Origin: Meiothermus sp.
Lineage (GTDB): Bacteria > Deinococcota > Deinococci > Deinococcales > Thermaceae
Length of the DNA: 64,000 nucleotides
Assembly (NCBI RefSeq): GCF_026004055.1
Contig: NZ_BPIJ01000003.1
Span: 1 to 64,000, forward strand
Direction of reading: 5' to 3'
A program made the translations under genes and the position numbers. The first letter of the stretch is position 1. Each line of letters begins with the position of its first letter. Of the stretch, positions 51,417-61,190 are shown in pieces. Under the pieces are notes generated by a model, which did not search any database, was not told where the DNA came from, and saw only the letters and a program-made list of their open reading frames with translations.

Positions 51417-52739
51417 CTAGCGGGTACGGCCCCGCAGGCGGCCCTTGGACAAAAAGCCCTCGTAATTGCGCATCTGTAGCTGGGCCTCAATCTGCCGCAG
51501 GGTATCGAGCGCCACCCCCACCACAATCAAGAGGCTGATACCCGAGAAGTGGAAGGCCAAAGTGGTTACCCCGGTCACGTTTTGCATGATGGTAGGGAAG
51601 GCCGCCACGACGCCCAAGAAGATAGCCCCCCAAAGGGTCAGGCGCGAGACGATGTGCTCCAAAAACTTTACCGTCGGGTCGCCGGGGCGAATACCGGGGA
51701 TGAAACCGCCGTACTCGCGCAAGTTCTCCGAAATGCGGCGCGGGTCAAACTGCACCGCGGTGTAGACGTAGGTAAACCCGATGATCAGGAGCACCTCGAT
51801 CAGCAGGCCGGGGAAACGGCTAGGGGTAAAAAAGTTGGCCACCCCCTGGGCCACCGGCGACTCGGGGAATACCCCGGTGATGAAGAGGGGAAGCTGCAAC
51901 AGGGCGGCCGCAAAAATAATGGGAATCACCCCCGCCGCATTGAGCTTGATGGGGATGTAGGTGGCTTGTCCACCAAACATCTTGCGACCTACCTGCTTGC
52001 GGGCATACTGCACTGGAATGCGGCGCTCGGCCTGCTGCACAGCCGCCATCACCCCGAAAGCCAGCACAATAAAAGCCAGAAAGATCAGGAGAGCAATCAG
52101 ATTAACTTCGCCGGTACGCACCAGGCCAAAGGTACGACCCAACTGCGGCAACCAGGAAGCTACGATGCCCGCAAAGATCACCATGCTGGTACCGTTGCCG
52201 ATGCCGTATTCGGTGATGCGCTCGGCCATCCAGAGCAATAGGGCAATACCGGCCACCTGGGTAATCACCACCACAAAGTAGAAGAAGAAGCCGGGCTCCC
52301 AGCCAGGCAGCAGGAAAGCCCCGTTGTTGGAGCCCAAGAAGGCCGTAGCCAGAAACAAGCCCTGTACCGCTCCCAGGGCAATACCGGCGATGCGAGTGTA
52401 CTGGGTGATGATGCGTCGGCCTTCTTCGCCCTCTTTTTGCAGCTTTTCCAGCGCCGGGATGACCGTGACCAGAAGCTGCATGATGATGGCAGCGGTAATG
52501 TAGGGCATGATACCCAAGGCAAAAATCGAGAACTGCTCGAAGTTACCGCCGGAAAACAGGTTGACCAGACCCAGCGCACTCCCCGCCTGGGTACCCAGAA
52601 ACTCACGGATTTTGCTGATGTCCACCCCGGGGGTGGGGATGAAGGTACCCAACCGATACAGCGCCAGCACCAAAAGCGTAAACAGGATGCGTTTACGTAG
52701 TTCGGGAATGGTGATGGCGGAACGGAAGGCCGCAAGCAT
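51417..52739 (-). CDS. secY: Preprotein translocase subunit SecY
   Basis: SecY is the channel of the Sec export machine. ATG at 52739 lies one base after the rplO stop; upstream in-frame codons belong to rplO. The 440 residues hold ten membrane helices with the plug region near SGGNFEQFSIFALGIMPYIT and the C-terminal loops GIRPGDPTVKFLEHIVSRLT and RNYEGFLSKGRLRGR. Confidence 0.97.
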   Translation of the reverse strand: MLAAFRSAITIPELRKRILFTLLVLALYRLGTFIPTPGVDISKIREFLGTQAGSALGLVNLFSGGNFEQFSIFALGIMPYITAAIIMQLLVTVIPALEKLQKEGEEGRRIITQYTRIAGIALGAVQGLFLATAFLGSNNGAFLLPGWEPGFFFYFVVVITQVAGIALLLWMAERITEYGIGNGTSMVIFAGIVASWLPQLGRTFGLVRTGEVNLIALLIFLAFIVLAFGVMAAVQQAERRIPVQYARKQVGRKMFGGQATYIPIKLNAAGVIPIIFAAALLQLPLFITGVFPESPVAQGVANFFTPSRFPGLLIEVLLIIGFTYVYTAVQFDPRRISENLREYGGFIPGIRPGDPTVKFLEHIVSRLTLWGAIFLGVVAAFPTIMQNVTGVTTLAFHFSGISLLIVVGVALDTLRQIEAQLQMRNYEGFLSKGRLRGRTR

Positions 52740-52740
52740 C

Positions 52741-53202
52741 CTAGGCCCCCTCGAGTACAATCGCTTCGCCGCCGGCCGCCTTTAGTTTTTCGATGGCCGC
52801 TTGCGAGAATTTGTGAGCGTGCACCTTGAGGCCCTTGGCATCACCCTGGGCCAGCACCTTCACGGGATAACCGGGGCGTACCAGACCCGCCTTGACCAGG
52901 GCTTCGGGGCCAACCTCGCCGGAAGCGAAGTGTTTGGCAATGGCTCCCAGGTTGACCACCTGGTACTCGACCCGCTTTAGTTCACCGTGAGAGTCGCCCT
53001 TCATACCGCGCTTGGGCAGGCGCATGATCAGGGTAGAACGCCCCCCCTCAAAACGGGCCGGGTTCTTCAGGCCACCCGAACGGGATTTCTGGCCCTTATG
53101 ACCACGCCCGGCGGTTTTACCCTTGCCCGAGCCGGGGCCCCGGCCCACGCGCTTGGCGCGCTTGTTGGCCCCGTCGTTGGGGCGAATATCGGAGAGTTTC
53201 AT
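52741..53202 (-). CDS. rplO: 50S ribosomal protein L15
   Basis: The 153-residue protein starts [20 protein letters not shown] and has the Gly/Arg-rich extended N-terminus ([20 protein letters not shown]) that threads through 23S rRNA. The start overlaps the rpmD stop by 4 bp (ATGA). Confidence 0.97.
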   Translation of the reverse strand: MKLSDIRPNDGANKRAKRVGRGPGSGKGKTAGRGHKGQKSRSGGLKNPARFEGGRSTLIMRLPKRGMKGDSHGELKRVEYQVVNLGAIAKHFASGEVGPEALVKAGLVRPGYPVKVLAQGDAKGLKVHAHKFSQAAIEKLKAAGGEAIVLEGA

Positions 53203-53375
53203 TCCAACACCTCCACCAGATGGGATACCTTGCGAATTTGGCCGCGCACAGCGGGGTTATCCTGCACCTCGCGCACGCGGTTCATTTTGGTCAGACCCAG
53301 CACCTTGAGCGCGGCTTTCTGGTCTTTGGGGTAGCCGATGGGGCTTTTGACCAGCCGAACCTTTAGGGTCGCCAT
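53199..53375 (-). CDS. rpmD: 50S ribosomal protein L30
   Basis: The 58-residue protein reads [20 protein letters not shown] then [17 protein letters not shown], a standard bacterial L30. Its start overlaps the rpsE stop by one base and its stop overlaps the rplO start by four, so rpsE-rpmD-rplO are coupled. Confidence 0.97.
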   Translation of the reverse strand: MATLKVRLVKSPIGYPKDQKAALKVLGLTKMNRVREVQDNPAVRGQIRKVSHLVEVLE

Positions 53376-53863
53376 TAGGCCACCTCCTCAGACTTTTCCG
53401 GCGACTTGCGCAGGCGCTTGACATCATCCCAGGTCTGGAGTTGGCGCAGGGCTTCCATGGTGGCATAGGCGATGTTGACCGAGTTGCGGGAGCCCAGCTC
53501 CTTGGTCAGGATGTCGGTAATACCGGCGAGCTCGAGGATGGCGCGGGGCACCTGGCCCGCAATTACGCCGGTACCCGGGGCTGCCGGGCGCAGCAGGATG
53601 GTAGAAGAACCCCAGGTCACGCTGATTTCGTGGGGAATGGTGCCGTTGTGCAAGGGCACCTCAATCATGTCGCGCTTGGCGTAGTTGTTGGCCTTTTGTA
53701 CCGCCATGGGCACTTCTTTGGCCTTGCCCAGGCCCAGGCCCACCCGGCCCTGACGGTCGCCTACGGCCACCAAAGCCCCGAAGCGAAAGCGGCGACCCCC
53801 CTGGTAGGTCTTGGAGGTACGGCGCACAAAGATCATCTTTTCTTCAAAGTCGGTTTCAGGCAT
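53375..53863 (-). CDS. rpsE: 30S ribosomal protein S5
   Basis: ATG at 53863 ([20 protein letters not shown]) is chosen by homology. The 162 residues have the double-stranded RNA-binding fold ([20 protein letters not shown]) and the C-terminal S5 domain ([20 protein letters not shown]). S5 acts in decoding accuracy and mRNA unwinding at the entry channel. Confidence 0.97.
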   Translation of the reverse strand: MPETDFEEKMIFVRRTSKTYQGGRRFRFGALVAVGDRQGRVGLGLGKAKEVPMAVQKANNYAKRDMIEVPLHNGTIPHEISVTWGSSTILLRPAAPGTGVIAGQVPRAILELAGITDILTKELGSRNSVNIAYATMEALRQLQTWDDVKRLRKSPEKSEEVA

Positions 53864-53935
53864 ATATAACCTCGCGGAAGGCTGAAAGCTGCAGACCAAG
53901 ACTAGAACCTTGGCTTCAGGCTTTTGGCCTTCGGC

Positions 53936-54274
53936 TCAAAACTCCAGTCCCCCCTCACGGGCGCCATCGGCCAGGGCCTTGACACGCCCGTGGTACTTGA
54001 ACGCACCCCGGTCAAAGACCACCTGGGCGATGCCCTTGGCCTTGGCCGCCTCGGCGATGGCCAGGCCCACTTTTTTGGCAACCTCGGTTTTATTGCCCGA
54101 CAGCTTGAGGGATTTGCTCGAGGCCGCCACCAGGGTGTGTCCTTTGCTGTCGTCAATGATTTGTGCGTAAATGTGCTGCAAGCTGCGGTGAACGCTGAGG
54201 CGCAAACGGCCTGAGGATTTGACCGCGTTGCGCACCCGGAACTTGCGACGGTCTTCGGTGGACAAACGAGCCAC
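53936..54274 (-). CDS. rplR: 50S ribosomal protein L18
   Basis: The 112-residue 5S rRNA-binding protein reads [40 protein letters not shown] and [20 protein letters not shown]. It has standard length and lies between rplF and rpsE. Confidence 0.97.
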   Translation of the reverse strand: MARLSTEDRRKFRVRNAVKSSGRLRLSVHRSLQHIYAQIIDDSKGHTLVAASSKSLKLSGNKTEVAKKVGLAIAEAAKAKGIAQVVFDRGAFKYHGRVKALADGAREGGLEF

Positions 54275-54315
54275 AGATTCTCCTTCCTACACGAACCCTC
54301 CCCGACGGGGTAGGG

Positions 54316-54855
54316 CTACTTGCCCGCAGTCTTACCGGGCTTGGTCTTGATTACCTCGTCGGCGTAACGAATGCCTTTGGCGTGGTAGGCATCCGGGGGA
54401 CGCACCGCCCGCACATTGGCCGCTACCTGACCGACAAGCTGCTTGTCGATGCCCACTACACGAATCTTGGTGGGTTCGGGCACCTCGAAGGTGATACCGG
54501 CGGGCGGGGTGACGATGTCTTTGTGGCTGTGCCCTACGGTGAGCTCGAGGTTCTTACCCTGCATGGCCGCACGGTAGCCGGTACCGCTGATGAGCATCTC
54601 CTTGGCATAACCTACCGAAACACCCTGAACTGCGTTGGCAATTAGGGTGCGGGTGAGGCCGTGGAGGCTCCGGTGGGTACGGCTATCCGAGGGGCGGCTC
54701 ACGGTAAGAGTGCCGTTCTCGTTTTTGATGGTCAGGTCGGGATGCACCGGTACCGTCAGCTCACCCTTGGAACCCTTGACCTTGACATACCCGTTAGCCA
54801 CTTCCACGGTTACGCCCTTGGGCAAGGTGATGGGTTGTTTTCCAATTCGAGACAT
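54316..54855 (-). CDS. rplF: 50S ribosomal protein L6
   Basis: The 179-residue protein starts [20 protein letters not shown] and has the duplicated L6 fold with the C-terminal motif [20 protein letters not shown]. It lies near the GTPase centre and sarcin-ricin loop. Confidence 0.97.
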   Translation of the reverse strand: MSRIGKQPITLPKGVTVEVANGYVKVKGSKGELTVPVHPDLTIKNENGTLTVSRPSDSRTHRSLHGLTRTLIANAVQGVSVGYAKEMLISGTGYRAAMQGKNLELTVGHSHKDIVTPPAGITFEVPEPTKIRVVGIDKQLVGQVAANVRAVRPPDAYHAKGIRYADEVIKTKPGKTAGK

Positions 54856-54956
54856 GTTTTCTTTCTCCTTGATGGCCCCCGATAAAGGTCTTCACTGCTC
54901 TGGGCGAAATGCCTCGAGCGCCAGCGCTCTCGGGGACAGCTCAAATTGGGGTGGGG

Positions 54957-55352
54957 TTACCACACCTCGCAAATCACTTCCCCGCCCACGCCCAGCTTGC
55001 GGGCCTCGCGGTCGGGCAACAGGCCTTTGGAGGTCGAGACGATCGCCAACCCCAACCCACGGCGCACCTTGGGCACGTTCTCGGCGGTCACGTACACCCG
55101 GCGCCCCGGACGGCTTACCCGCCGAATGTGCTGTATCACCTGTTCGCGGCGGGGGCCATACTTGAGGGTCAGGCGGAGGAAGGGCTTGCCTTCCAGCTCA
55201 ATCCGCTCCACCCCCTTGAGAAAACCTTCCTTGACCAGGATGCGGGCGATCTGCTCCTTGAACTTAGAAGCAGGCACGTCCACGCTCTCCTTGTAGACCT
55301 GGATTCCGTTGCGAATCCGGGTCAGCATATCGGCAATCGGATCACTGAGCAT
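54957..55352 (-). CDS. rpsH: 30S ribosomal protein S8
   Basis: ATG at 55352 (MLSDPIADMLTRIRNGIQVY) has GGAG upstream; the longer open frame is intergenic. The 131-residue protein binds helix 21 of 16S rRNA and in E. coli represses the spc operon. Core blocks RRVYVTAENVPKVRRGLGLA and IVSTSKGLLPDREARKLGVG are intact. Confidence 0.97.
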   Translation of the reverse strand: MLSDPIADMLTRIRNGIQVYKESVDVPASKFKEQIARILVKEGFLKGVERIELEGKPFLRLTLKYGPRREQVIQHIRRVSRPGRRVYVTAENVPKVRRGLGLAIVSTSKGLLPDREARKLGVGGEVICEVW

Positions 55353-55515
55353 TGCAGAATCTCCTTCTTCTTGGGGGCCTCTTGTGGGTTTGGAGGTTTG
55401 CGGAGCCCGGTCTTGGCAAAACAAGCCAACCGGTCGGCTCAGAACCTCCGCGAGAGAACACCCCTGGATCGACTTTGCGGTATCGGCGAAAACTCGCCGA
55501 CCTACAAAGCCACCG
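55353..55515 (-). other. Structured spacer between rpsN and rpsH
   Basis: Unlike neighbouring gaps this 163-bp spacer is long and full of complementary pairs on the minus strand: CGGCGA-GTTT-TCGCCG, TTGGC-TTGTTTT-GCCAA, and GCGGAGGTT with AACCTCC further on. It may be a ribosomal-protein binding leader or an mRNA-processing site. Confidence 0.4.
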
Positions 55516-55785
55516 TTACCAGCTCGCCTTCTTGACGCCCGGTAGCTGACCCTTGTGGGCCATCTCGCGGAACTGAAGGCGCGAAAGACCAAAGTACCGC
55601 ATGTAAGCCTTGGAACGGCCCGTCACCGCACAGCGGTTCTTGTGGCGGGTCGGGCTGGCATCGCGGGGCAGCTCGGCCAGGGCAGCGTAATCACCCGCGG
55701 CTTTGAGGGCAGCCCGTTTGGCGGCGTACTTGGCAATGGTCTTGAGCTTGCGCTTCATCTTCTCGACTTGGGACTTTTTAGCCAT
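55516..55785 (-). CDS. rpsN: 30S ribosomal protein S14, zinc-free long form
   Basis: The 89-residue protein reads [40 protein letters not shown] and [17 protein letters not shown]. The CxxC pairs of the 61-residue zinc form (used in T. thermophilus) are missing, so this is the zinc-independent type. A strong AGGAGGTGA precedes the ATG. Confidence 0.96.
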   Translation of the reverse strand: MAKKSQVEKMKRKLKTIAKYAAKRAALKAAGDYAALAELPRDASPTRHKNRCAVTGRSKAYMRYFGLSRLQFREMAHKGQLPGVKKASW

Positions 55786-55871
55786 AATTTCACCTCCTTT
55801 CTGTCTTTCTAAAGGCTGGGCGGTAGGTTGCGGGCAAGAACCATAGGCTTTGCCTCCCTACCCCCCGTCGT

Positions 55872-56420
55872 CTACTTCCGGAAAGGAAACCCGAGCAGCT
55901 CGAGTAAGGCCTTGGCTTCCTCATCGGTCTTGGCCGTGGTAACTACCGCAATATCCATCCCCCGCACCGCGTCCACCATATCGAAGGTGATCTCGGGGAA
56001 GATGGCTTGCTCGCGTAGACCCAGGTTGTAGTTGCCGCGACCATCGAAGGCGCCGGGGTTCACCCCGCGGAAGTCGCGGATGCGGGGCAGGGCGATATGG
56101 ATGAGCTTTTCGGCAAAAATCCACATCCGGTCGCCACGCAAGGTAACCCGTAGACCAATGGGCATTCCCTGGCGCAGCTTGAAGTTGGAGATGGACTTTT
56201 TGGCGCGGGTGATGGCGGGCTGCTGCCCGGTAATAAAGGCCAGCTCCTTGCCGGCTTTTTCCAGAATTCGGCTGTCTTCCTTGGCCTCACCCAGGCCCTG
56301 GTTGACCACGATTTTGACCAGGCGGGGCACCGCCATGATGTTGTCGTAGCCAAAGCGCTTCATCAGCTCGGGCCGAATCTCCTCGAGGTAGCGTTTTTTG
56401 AGGGCAACTTCCAATGGCAT
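55872..56420 (-). CDS. rplE: 50S ribosomal protein L5
   Basis: The 182-residue protein binds 5S rRNA and forms a bridge to the 30S subunit. Blocks include [40 protein letters not shown] and [20 protein letters not shown]. It follows rplX after 11 bp. Confidence 0.97.
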   Translation of the reverse strand: MPLEVALKKRYLEEIRPELMKRFGYDNIMAVPRLVKIVVNQGLGEAKEDSRILEKAGKELAFITGQQPAITRAKKSISNFKLRQGMPIGLRVTLRGDRMWIFAEKLIHIALPRIRDFRGVNPGAFDGRGNYNLGLREQAIFPEITFDMVDAVRGMDIAVVTTAKTDEEAKALLELLGFPFRK

Positions 56421-56431
56421 TCACAACCCCC

Positions 56432-56761
56432 TTATTTGGTATCCAGCACGCCATCGCATTTGGCGCAGACCCGCACTTTGGTGCCGTCGGGCAGCACCTT
56501 CTTGCGGATACGGGTGGGCTTTTCGCAGCTCGGGCATATCGGCATGACCTTGGAGGCGTGTATGGGCGCCTCGGTCTCGATAAAGCCTCCCTGGGGATTG
56601 CGGGCGTTGGGCCGCACGGCCCGTTTGACCAGATTAAGCCCCTCCACCACCACCAGCCCCTCCTTGGGCATGACGGCCTTGATTTTGCCGGTTGCACCGC
56701 GCAACCCTTCCTTGCCGGAAAGCACCCGCACGGTGTCCCCTTTTTTTACGTGCACCTTCAT
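56432..56761 (-). CDS. rplX: 50S ribosomal protein L24
   Basis: The 109-residue protein has the KOW motif ([40 protein letters not shown]) and a C-terminal [13 protein letters not shown] ... CAKCDG zinc-ribbon-like pair of CxxC motifs. It is an assembly initiator for the 50S subunit. Confidence 0.96.
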   Translation of the reverse strand: MKVHVKKGDTVRVLSGKEGLRGATGKIKAVMPKEGLVVVEGLNLVKRAVRPNARNPQGGFIETEAPIHASKVMPICPSCEKPTRIRKKVLPDGTKVRVCAKCDGVLDTK

Positions 56762-57000
56762 TCTTCCTCCGATTTTGCTTCAGGGCCCAGACAGCCTACA
56801 CCCAGACACCAAATAGAGAGTGTAGCAGAAAGCGCCCATAAAAGCATCCTGAACCAAAACACTTGTGGGAGTTTTTCCCTACAAGCCGGGTGCGGGACGA
56901 AAGACCAGAAGCCTCCCGTGCATCGGAGCCACTTGCCTACGGCAAGAACCCGCACATCCAACCCAATTGCTCTAGGCTCGCGCTGCGCAGGCGCCTGGCC
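56762..57000 (-). other. 239-bp spacer between rplN and rplX
   Basis: No gene is seen. It contains a hairpin of the interspersed family (CTTGTGGGAGTTTTT then CCCTACAAG at 56862-56885). The expected tight rplN-rplX linkage is thus broken, perhaps by repeat insertion. Confidence 0.45.
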
Positions 57001-57369
57001 CTAGAGCACCTCAGGAGCGAGCGAAACGATTTTCATGAACCCGCGTTCGCGCAGCTCGCGGGCCACCGGGCCAAACACGCGGGTTCCACGAGGCTCGTTT
57101 TGAGGGTTGATGATGACCGCCGCATTGGTATCGAAGCGGATGGACGAGCCATCCTGCCGACGGATTTCCTTGGCCGTCCGCACCACCACCGCCTTGACCA
57201 CATCCCCTTCCTTGACCATGCCCCGGGGAATGGCCTCCTTGACCGAGGCCACGATCACATCGCCCACGCTGGCGTACTTACGGTAATGCCCGCCCATTAC
57301 CCGGATGCAGGCAATCTTGCGAGCGCCGGTATTGTCGGCGACTTCCAGCACGGTTTCTTGCTGAATCAC
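57001..57369 (-). CDS. rplN: 50S ribosomal protein L14
   Basis: The 122-residue protein starts [20 protein letters not shown] and has [20 protein letters not shown] and [20 protein letters not shown], a canonical L14. It overlaps the end of rpsQ by 4 bp. Confidence 0.97.
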   Translation of the reverse strand: MIQQETVLEVADNTGARKIACIRVMGGHYRKYASVGDVIVASVKEAIPRGMVKEGDVVKAVVVRTAKEIRRQDGSSIRFDTNAAVIINPQNEPRGTRVFGPVARELRERGFMKIVSLAPEVL

Positions 57370-57659
57370 GCTTTACCACGCTCCTTACGCAGAAGGTAGC
57401 GCTCGACCAAGTCCATACGACCTTCCTCGAGCCGCCCCACCACCACAAACTTCTTCCTTTTCGAAATCGGGGTCGCCTCTCTAATCTCGACAATATCCCC
57501 CAGCTTGTACTGTTCGTTTTCATCGTGGGCAAGGTATTTTTTGGATTGCTTGATCACCTTGCCATACAGCGGGTGTTGCATCTGGCGCTCGACCAAGACC
57601 GTAACGGTCTTTTGCGCCTTGTCGCTCACCACCACGCCGGTGAGAACTTTTTTAGGCAT
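57366..57659 (-). CDS. rpsQ: 30S ribosomal protein S17
   Basis: ATG at 57659 with GGAAGGAG upstream gives 97 residues; a TTG two codons earlier is possible. The OB fold ([40 protein letters not shown]) is followed by a C-terminal helical extension ([17 protein letters not shown]), as in Thermus S17. It overlaps the end of rpmC by 8 bp. Confidence 0.97.
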   Translation of the reverse strand: MPKKVLTGVVVSDKAQKTVTVLVERQMQHPLYGKVIKQSKKYLAHDENEQYKLGDIVEIREATPISKRKKFVVVGRLEEGRMDLVERYLLRKERGKA

Positions 57660-57882
57660 GCTCAACTCCTTCCTGGGCCCGGTGCTTCTCGGCTTTCTCG
57701 CCCAGAATGGTCATCATACGGGCAATCTCACGCCGGGCCTCGGAAACCCGATGATTTTTTTCAAGCTGGCCGATGCTGGCCTGGAAGCGCAGCTCCATCA
57801 GCTCTTTTTTGGTGTCCCGAATGCGCTTTTGCAGCTCGGCCACCGACAACTTACGCAGCTCACTGGGCTTCGTCGTAGGCAT
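57652..57882 (-). CDS. rpmC: 50S ribosomal protein L29
   Basis: The 76-residue helical hairpin protein ([40 protein letters not shown]) sits at the exit tunnel. It overlaps the end of rplP by 23 bp and the start of rpsQ by 8 bp. Confidence 0.96.
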   Translation of the reverse strand: MPTTKPSELRKLSVAELQKRIRDTKKELMELRFQASIGQLEKNHRVSEARREIARMMTILGEKAEKHRAQEGVEHA

Positions 57883-58286
57883 CGCGTCTCACCACCTTGG
57901 TCTGAATGGGCAGTTTGTGGCCGGCCAGACGGAGGGCCTCGCGGGCCTGCTCTTCGGTCACCCCGGAGACCTCAAACATCACCCGGCCCGGCTTCACCAC
58001 CGCCACATACCCCTCTACGTTTCCCTTACCCTTACCCATCCGCACTTCCAGAGGCTTCTTGGTATAGGGTTTATCCGGGAAGATACGAATAAAAATCTTG
58101 CCGCCACGGCGAAAATGACGTACCATGGCCACACGAGCCGCCTCGATCTGCTGGCTGGTAACCCAGGAAGGCTCCATCGCTACCAGACCCCACTCACCAA
58201 AGGCCACATAATCGCCGCCCTTGGCGGTACCCCCGCATACGGCCCCGGTGGGCCTTGCGGTATTTCATGCGCTTGGGCATCAACAT
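57860..58286 (-). CDS. rplP: 50S ribosomal protein L16, with apparent one-base frameshift
   Basis: Two frames together make a full L16. The first, from ATG 58286, reads [18 protein letters not shown] and then runs to an early stop; the second resumes [20 protein letters not shown] and continues to the standard end ([11 protein letters not shown]). Removing one base at 58229 (plus-strand A within GGTACCCCC) restores one 141-residue protein close to Thermus L16. L16 organises the A-site tRNA pocket and is essential, so a sequencing or assembly error beside the C-run is the likeliest cause; a real mutation or recoding is less likely. Confidence 0.9.
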
Positions 58287-58289
58287 GCT

Positions 58290-59048
58290 CTACTCGCCCC
58301 CTTCCTTTCCGGCCCCGGCTTTACGCACCGCTGAGCGGCGACGGGGTTTGCCATCCTGGTCACGCTTAGGCGCTGCCGGACGAGCCGTGGGCGCAGCACC
58401 CGGCACCACCTTCTTGCCGCCGATTACCTCGCCCATAAACACATAGGCCTTGACCCCCAGCGAGCCGTAGGTGGTCTCGGCTCGAGCCGTACCATAGTCG
58501 ATGTTGGCCCGCAGGGTGTGCAGGGGCACCCGGCCCTCGGCGGCCCACTCGACCCGGGCCTGCTCCGCCCCACCAATGCGCCCCGAGACCACAATTTTGG
58601 CCCCCTGAGCACCTGCCTCGCGCACCCGCTGCACGGCCTGCTTGATGCTGCGGCGCACAGCAAAACGACGCTCGATCTGTTCGGCCACCCGCTGGGCTAC
58701 CAGGGGGGCCGACAGGTTGGGGTTGCCCACTTCCTGCACGTTCAAGGCCACGGTCTTGCCGGGGAACTTGTTTTGCAGGTTCTCGCGCAAGCGCTTAATG
58801 GTTTCGCCGCCCCGACCGATCACCACCCCCGGTTTGGCTGCATACACGGTGATGGCAATGTTGTCGGCGGCGCGCTCGATATCAACCCGAGCCAGGCCCG
58901 CCGGACGCAACTCTTTCTCGATGGTCTGACGGATCAGGCGGTCTTCTTGGATGAGTTTGGCATACGACTTCTTGCCCGCGTACCAGCGCGACTCAAACTC
59001 GCGGGTGATACCCAGGCGCAAGCCAACGGGATTGATTTTGTTACCCAT
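58290..59048 (-). CDS. rpsC: 30S ribosomal protein S3
   Basis: The 252-residue protein has the KH domain ([20 protein letters not shown]) and the C-terminal S3 domain ([40 protein letters not shown]), with a basic Pro/Ala-rich tail. It lines the mRNA entry channel. It overlaps the end of rplV by 8 bp and precedes rplP by 3 bp. Confidence 0.97.
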   Translation of the reverse strand: MGNKINPVGLRLGITREFESRWYAGKKSYAKLIQEDRLIRQTIEKELRPAGLARVDIERAADNIAITVYAAKPGVVIGRGGETIKRLRENLQNKFPGKTVALNVQEVGNPNLSAPLVAQRVAEQIERRFAVRRSIKQAVQRVREAGAQGAKIVVSGRIGGAEQARVEWAAEGRVPLHTLRANIDYGTARAETTYGSLGVKAYVFMGEVIGGKKVVPGAAPTARPAAPKRDQDGKPRRRSAVRKAGAGKEGGE

Positions 59049-59538
59049 TCTTCTCTCCCACGATGATGGTAATGTGGCTGGTACGCTTCTTGATCATGTT
59101 GGCGCTGCCGCGGGCACGGGGCAGGAGCCGCTTGATGGCCGGGCCCTCGTCCACAAAAGCCGCCTTGACGTAGATCTGATCCTCGAGCATGTTCTTGCGG
59201 TCATCGTTCATGCCGTTGGCCGCAGCAGACTCGAGCACCTTAGCCACCACTTCCGAAGCGCGATGCGGGGTGTACTTGAGGATGGCCCGGGCCTCGTCTA
59301 GCTTCTTGCCCCGGATTAGATCCACCACCAGACGCACCTTCTGCGGCGACATGCGCACGTAACGGGCGGTAGCCTTGGCGTAGGTGTAAGGCGCCTCACC
59401 CTTGAGGGCCTCGCTGCGCTTTTGCAGCGGCATCTTGGCGTAGCGCTGCAGGCCTGCCGAGCCGGGGTAGTGCACATCCCGCAGGTCTTTGCGGATATCG
59501 CTACGCTCACCTTTCTTGAGACGTTTTCTGGCTTCCAT
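59041..59538 (-). CDS. rplV: 50S ribosomal protein L22, with N-terminal extension
   Basis: The C-terminal ~113 residues are standard L22 ([60 protein letters not shown]), with the tunnel-wall loop. The first ~52 residues ([20 protein letters not shown] ...) are extra, basic, and have no counterpart in the 113-residue T. thermophilus protein. An internal ATG ([12 protein letters not shown]) at residue 36 is an alternative start, but ATG 59538 is well placed 10 bp after rpsS. Confidence 0.94.
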   Translation of the reverse strand: MEARKRLKKGERSDIRKDLRDVHYPGSAGLQRYAKMPLQKRSEALKGEAPYTYAKATARYVRMSPQKVRLVVDLIRGKKLDEARAILKYTPHRASEVVAKVLESAAANGMNDDRKNMLEDQIYVKAAFVDEGPAIKRLLPRARGSANMIKKRTSHITIIVGEKNG

Positions 59539-59548
59539 AGTCTACCCC

Positions 59549-59827
59549 TTACTTCTTGGCGGTCTTGGCCTCTTTGCTGTGACCGCGGTAGGTGCGGGTA
59601 GGCGAAAATTCGCCCAGCTTGTGCCCCACCATCTGCTCGGTCACATAGACCGGCACGTGCTGCTTGCCGTTGTAGACCGCCAGGGTATGCCCGATCATCT
59701 CGGGCACGATGGTGCTCCGGCGGCTCCAGGTCTTGATCACCCGCTTTTCGCCTTTGGCGTTCATCGCCTCGACTTTTTCCAGCAGGTGGCTTTCCACAAA
59801 AACTCCTTTTTTCAAGCTGCGTGGCAT
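59549..59827 (-). CDS. rpsS: 30S ribosomal protein S19
   Basis: The 92-residue protein reads [40 protein letters not shown] and [20 protein letters not shown], a canonical S19 in the head of the 30S subunit. Confidence 0.97.
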   Translation of the reverse strand: MPRSLKKGVFVESHLLEKVEAMNAKGEKRVIKTWSRRSTIVPEMIGHTLAVYNGKQHVPVYVTEQMVGHKLGEFSPTRTYRGHSKEAKTAKK

Positions 59828-59866
59828 AGTTTCCTCACCTGTGCCGTATGCGGCACGAAAAAGTTC

Positions 59867-60694
59867 TTATTTACGACGAGACACGATGAGCGCGCTCGAG
59901 GGCTTCTTCTTCTTGCGGGTTTTAAGACCCTTGGCCTGCTGGCCCCAAGGCGAAACCGGCGGGCGACCCCGCGGGGCACGACCCTCACCACCACCGTGCG
60001 GGTGGTCTACCGGGTTCATGACCGTACCGCGCACGTGGCCTTTGCGGCCCAGGTGGCGGGTGCGGCCCGCTTTACCCAGCACGATGTTCTTGTGATCCGC
60101 GTTGGAAACCGCCCCGATGGTGGCGTAGCACTCACCGTGAACCTTGCGCAACTCACCCGAAGGCAGCCGCAGAATAACGTAGTCGCCTTCGCGCCCTTGT
60201 ACCTGCACGCTGGTGCCGGCGCTGCGGGCCATCTTGGCGCCCTTACCGGGCTCGAGCTCCACCGCATGAATCACCGTACCGACCGGGATAAAGCGCAGCG
60301 GCAGAGCATTCCCCACCGAGATGGGTGCCTCGGGGCCGCTGTTCACGATGCTATCCACCTTTAGCGCATCGGGCGCCAAAATATAGCGCTTCTCGCCGTC
60401 CCTGTAAAACAACAAAGCAATGCGGGCGGTGCGGTTGGGATCGTACTCGAGGGCTGCTACCCGGGCCGGGATGCCGGCCTTGTCCCGCCGACGGAAGTCG
60501 ATGATGCGGTAGAGCTGCTTGTGGCCGCCGGAAATGAAGCGGCTGGTGGTGCGGCCTTGGTTGTTGCGCCCCCCGGTTTTTTTCTGCGGGGCGGTAAGGC
60601 TTTTCTCCGGGCGCTTTTTGGTCAGGTCGGAGAAGTCTGCCACCGTCATAAAGCGGCGCGATGGGGTGTAGGGTCTGAACTTCTTTACTGCCAT
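59867..60694 (-). CDS. rplB: 50S ribosomal protein L2
   Basis: The 275-residue protein is needed for subunit joining and peptidyl transfer. It has the RNA-binding region ([20 protein letters not shown]) and the C-terminal motif with the conserved His ([20 protein letters not shown]). Confidence 0.98.
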   Translation of the reverse strand: MAVKKFRPYTPSRRFMTVADFSDLTKKRPEKSLTAPQKKTGGRNNQGRTTSRFISGGHKQLYRIIDFRRRDKAGIPARVAALEYDPNRTARIALLFYRDGEKRYILAPDALKVDSIVNSGPEAPISVGNALPLRFIPVGTVIHAVELEPGKGAKMARSAGTSVQVQGREGDYVILRLPSGELRKVHGECYATIGAVSNADHKNIVLGKAGRTRHLGRKGHVRGTVMNPVDHPHGGGEGRAPRGRPPVSPWGQQAKGLKTRKKKKPSSALIVSRRK

Positions 60695-60899
60695 TTTTCT
60701 CTTCCTCTCACTTGATACGGACTAACCGAGTCGCCCTGATGCCAAGTGGATTTTGCCCCTTCATCGTGCAGCGCTGCGGCGCTTGTACGCTCGGTCTCGA
60801 GGCGGTTTGGGTGGTGAGCAGTGGGGCAAAAAGCAGCCTGATCTCTTTTACCCACTTCCCACCTCCCGATAAATGCCCCCCAAGCTCGGGGTGTACCGA
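60695..60899 (-). other. 205-bp spacer between rplW and rplB
   Basis: No gene is recognised. The gap is unusually long for this cluster, where most genes overlap or nearly so. It may hold an internal promoter or leader for rplB and downstream genes; no clear promoter boxes or terminator could be assigned by eye. Confidence 0.4.
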
Positions 60900-61190
60900 T
60901 CAGATCAGTCCTTCCAGAGCCTCAATCTTTTGTCCGGGGGCCACCGTCACAATGGCCTTCTTACGATCCGAACGCTTGCCAGCAAAACGGCCCAGGCGCT
61001 TGTGTTTACCCAAGACGTTCTGGGTGTTGACCCGCACCACCTTGACCTTAAACGCAGCCTCCACGGCTTTAGCGATCTCGGTCTTGTTGGCTTTGGGATG
61101 TACCCAAAAGGTGTATACCCCATCGGCAAAGCGGCCATAGGCTTTTTCCGACAAGACGGGCCGAATAATCACATCATGGGGCGTTTTCAT
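60900..61190 (-). CDS. rplW: 50S ribosomal protein L23
   Basis: The 96-residue protein reads PHDVIIRPVLSEKAYGRFAD, YTFWVHPKANKTEIAKAVEA and LGRFAGKRSDRKKAIVTVAP. It forms the docking site for trigger factor and SRP at the exit tunnel. It overlaps the end of rplD by one base. Confidence 0.97.
   Translation of the reverse strand: MKTPHDVIIRPVLSEKAYGRFADGVYTFWVHPKANKTEIAKAVEAAFKVKVVRVNTQNVLGKHKRLGRFAGKRSDRKKAIVTVAPGQKIEALEGLI

Noticed and set aside
60695-60899. Possible tRNA gene in the rplW-rplB gap
   Set aside because: No acceptor/T-arm pattern (GTTCRANNC with flanking stems) could be found; the same holds for the other gaps.
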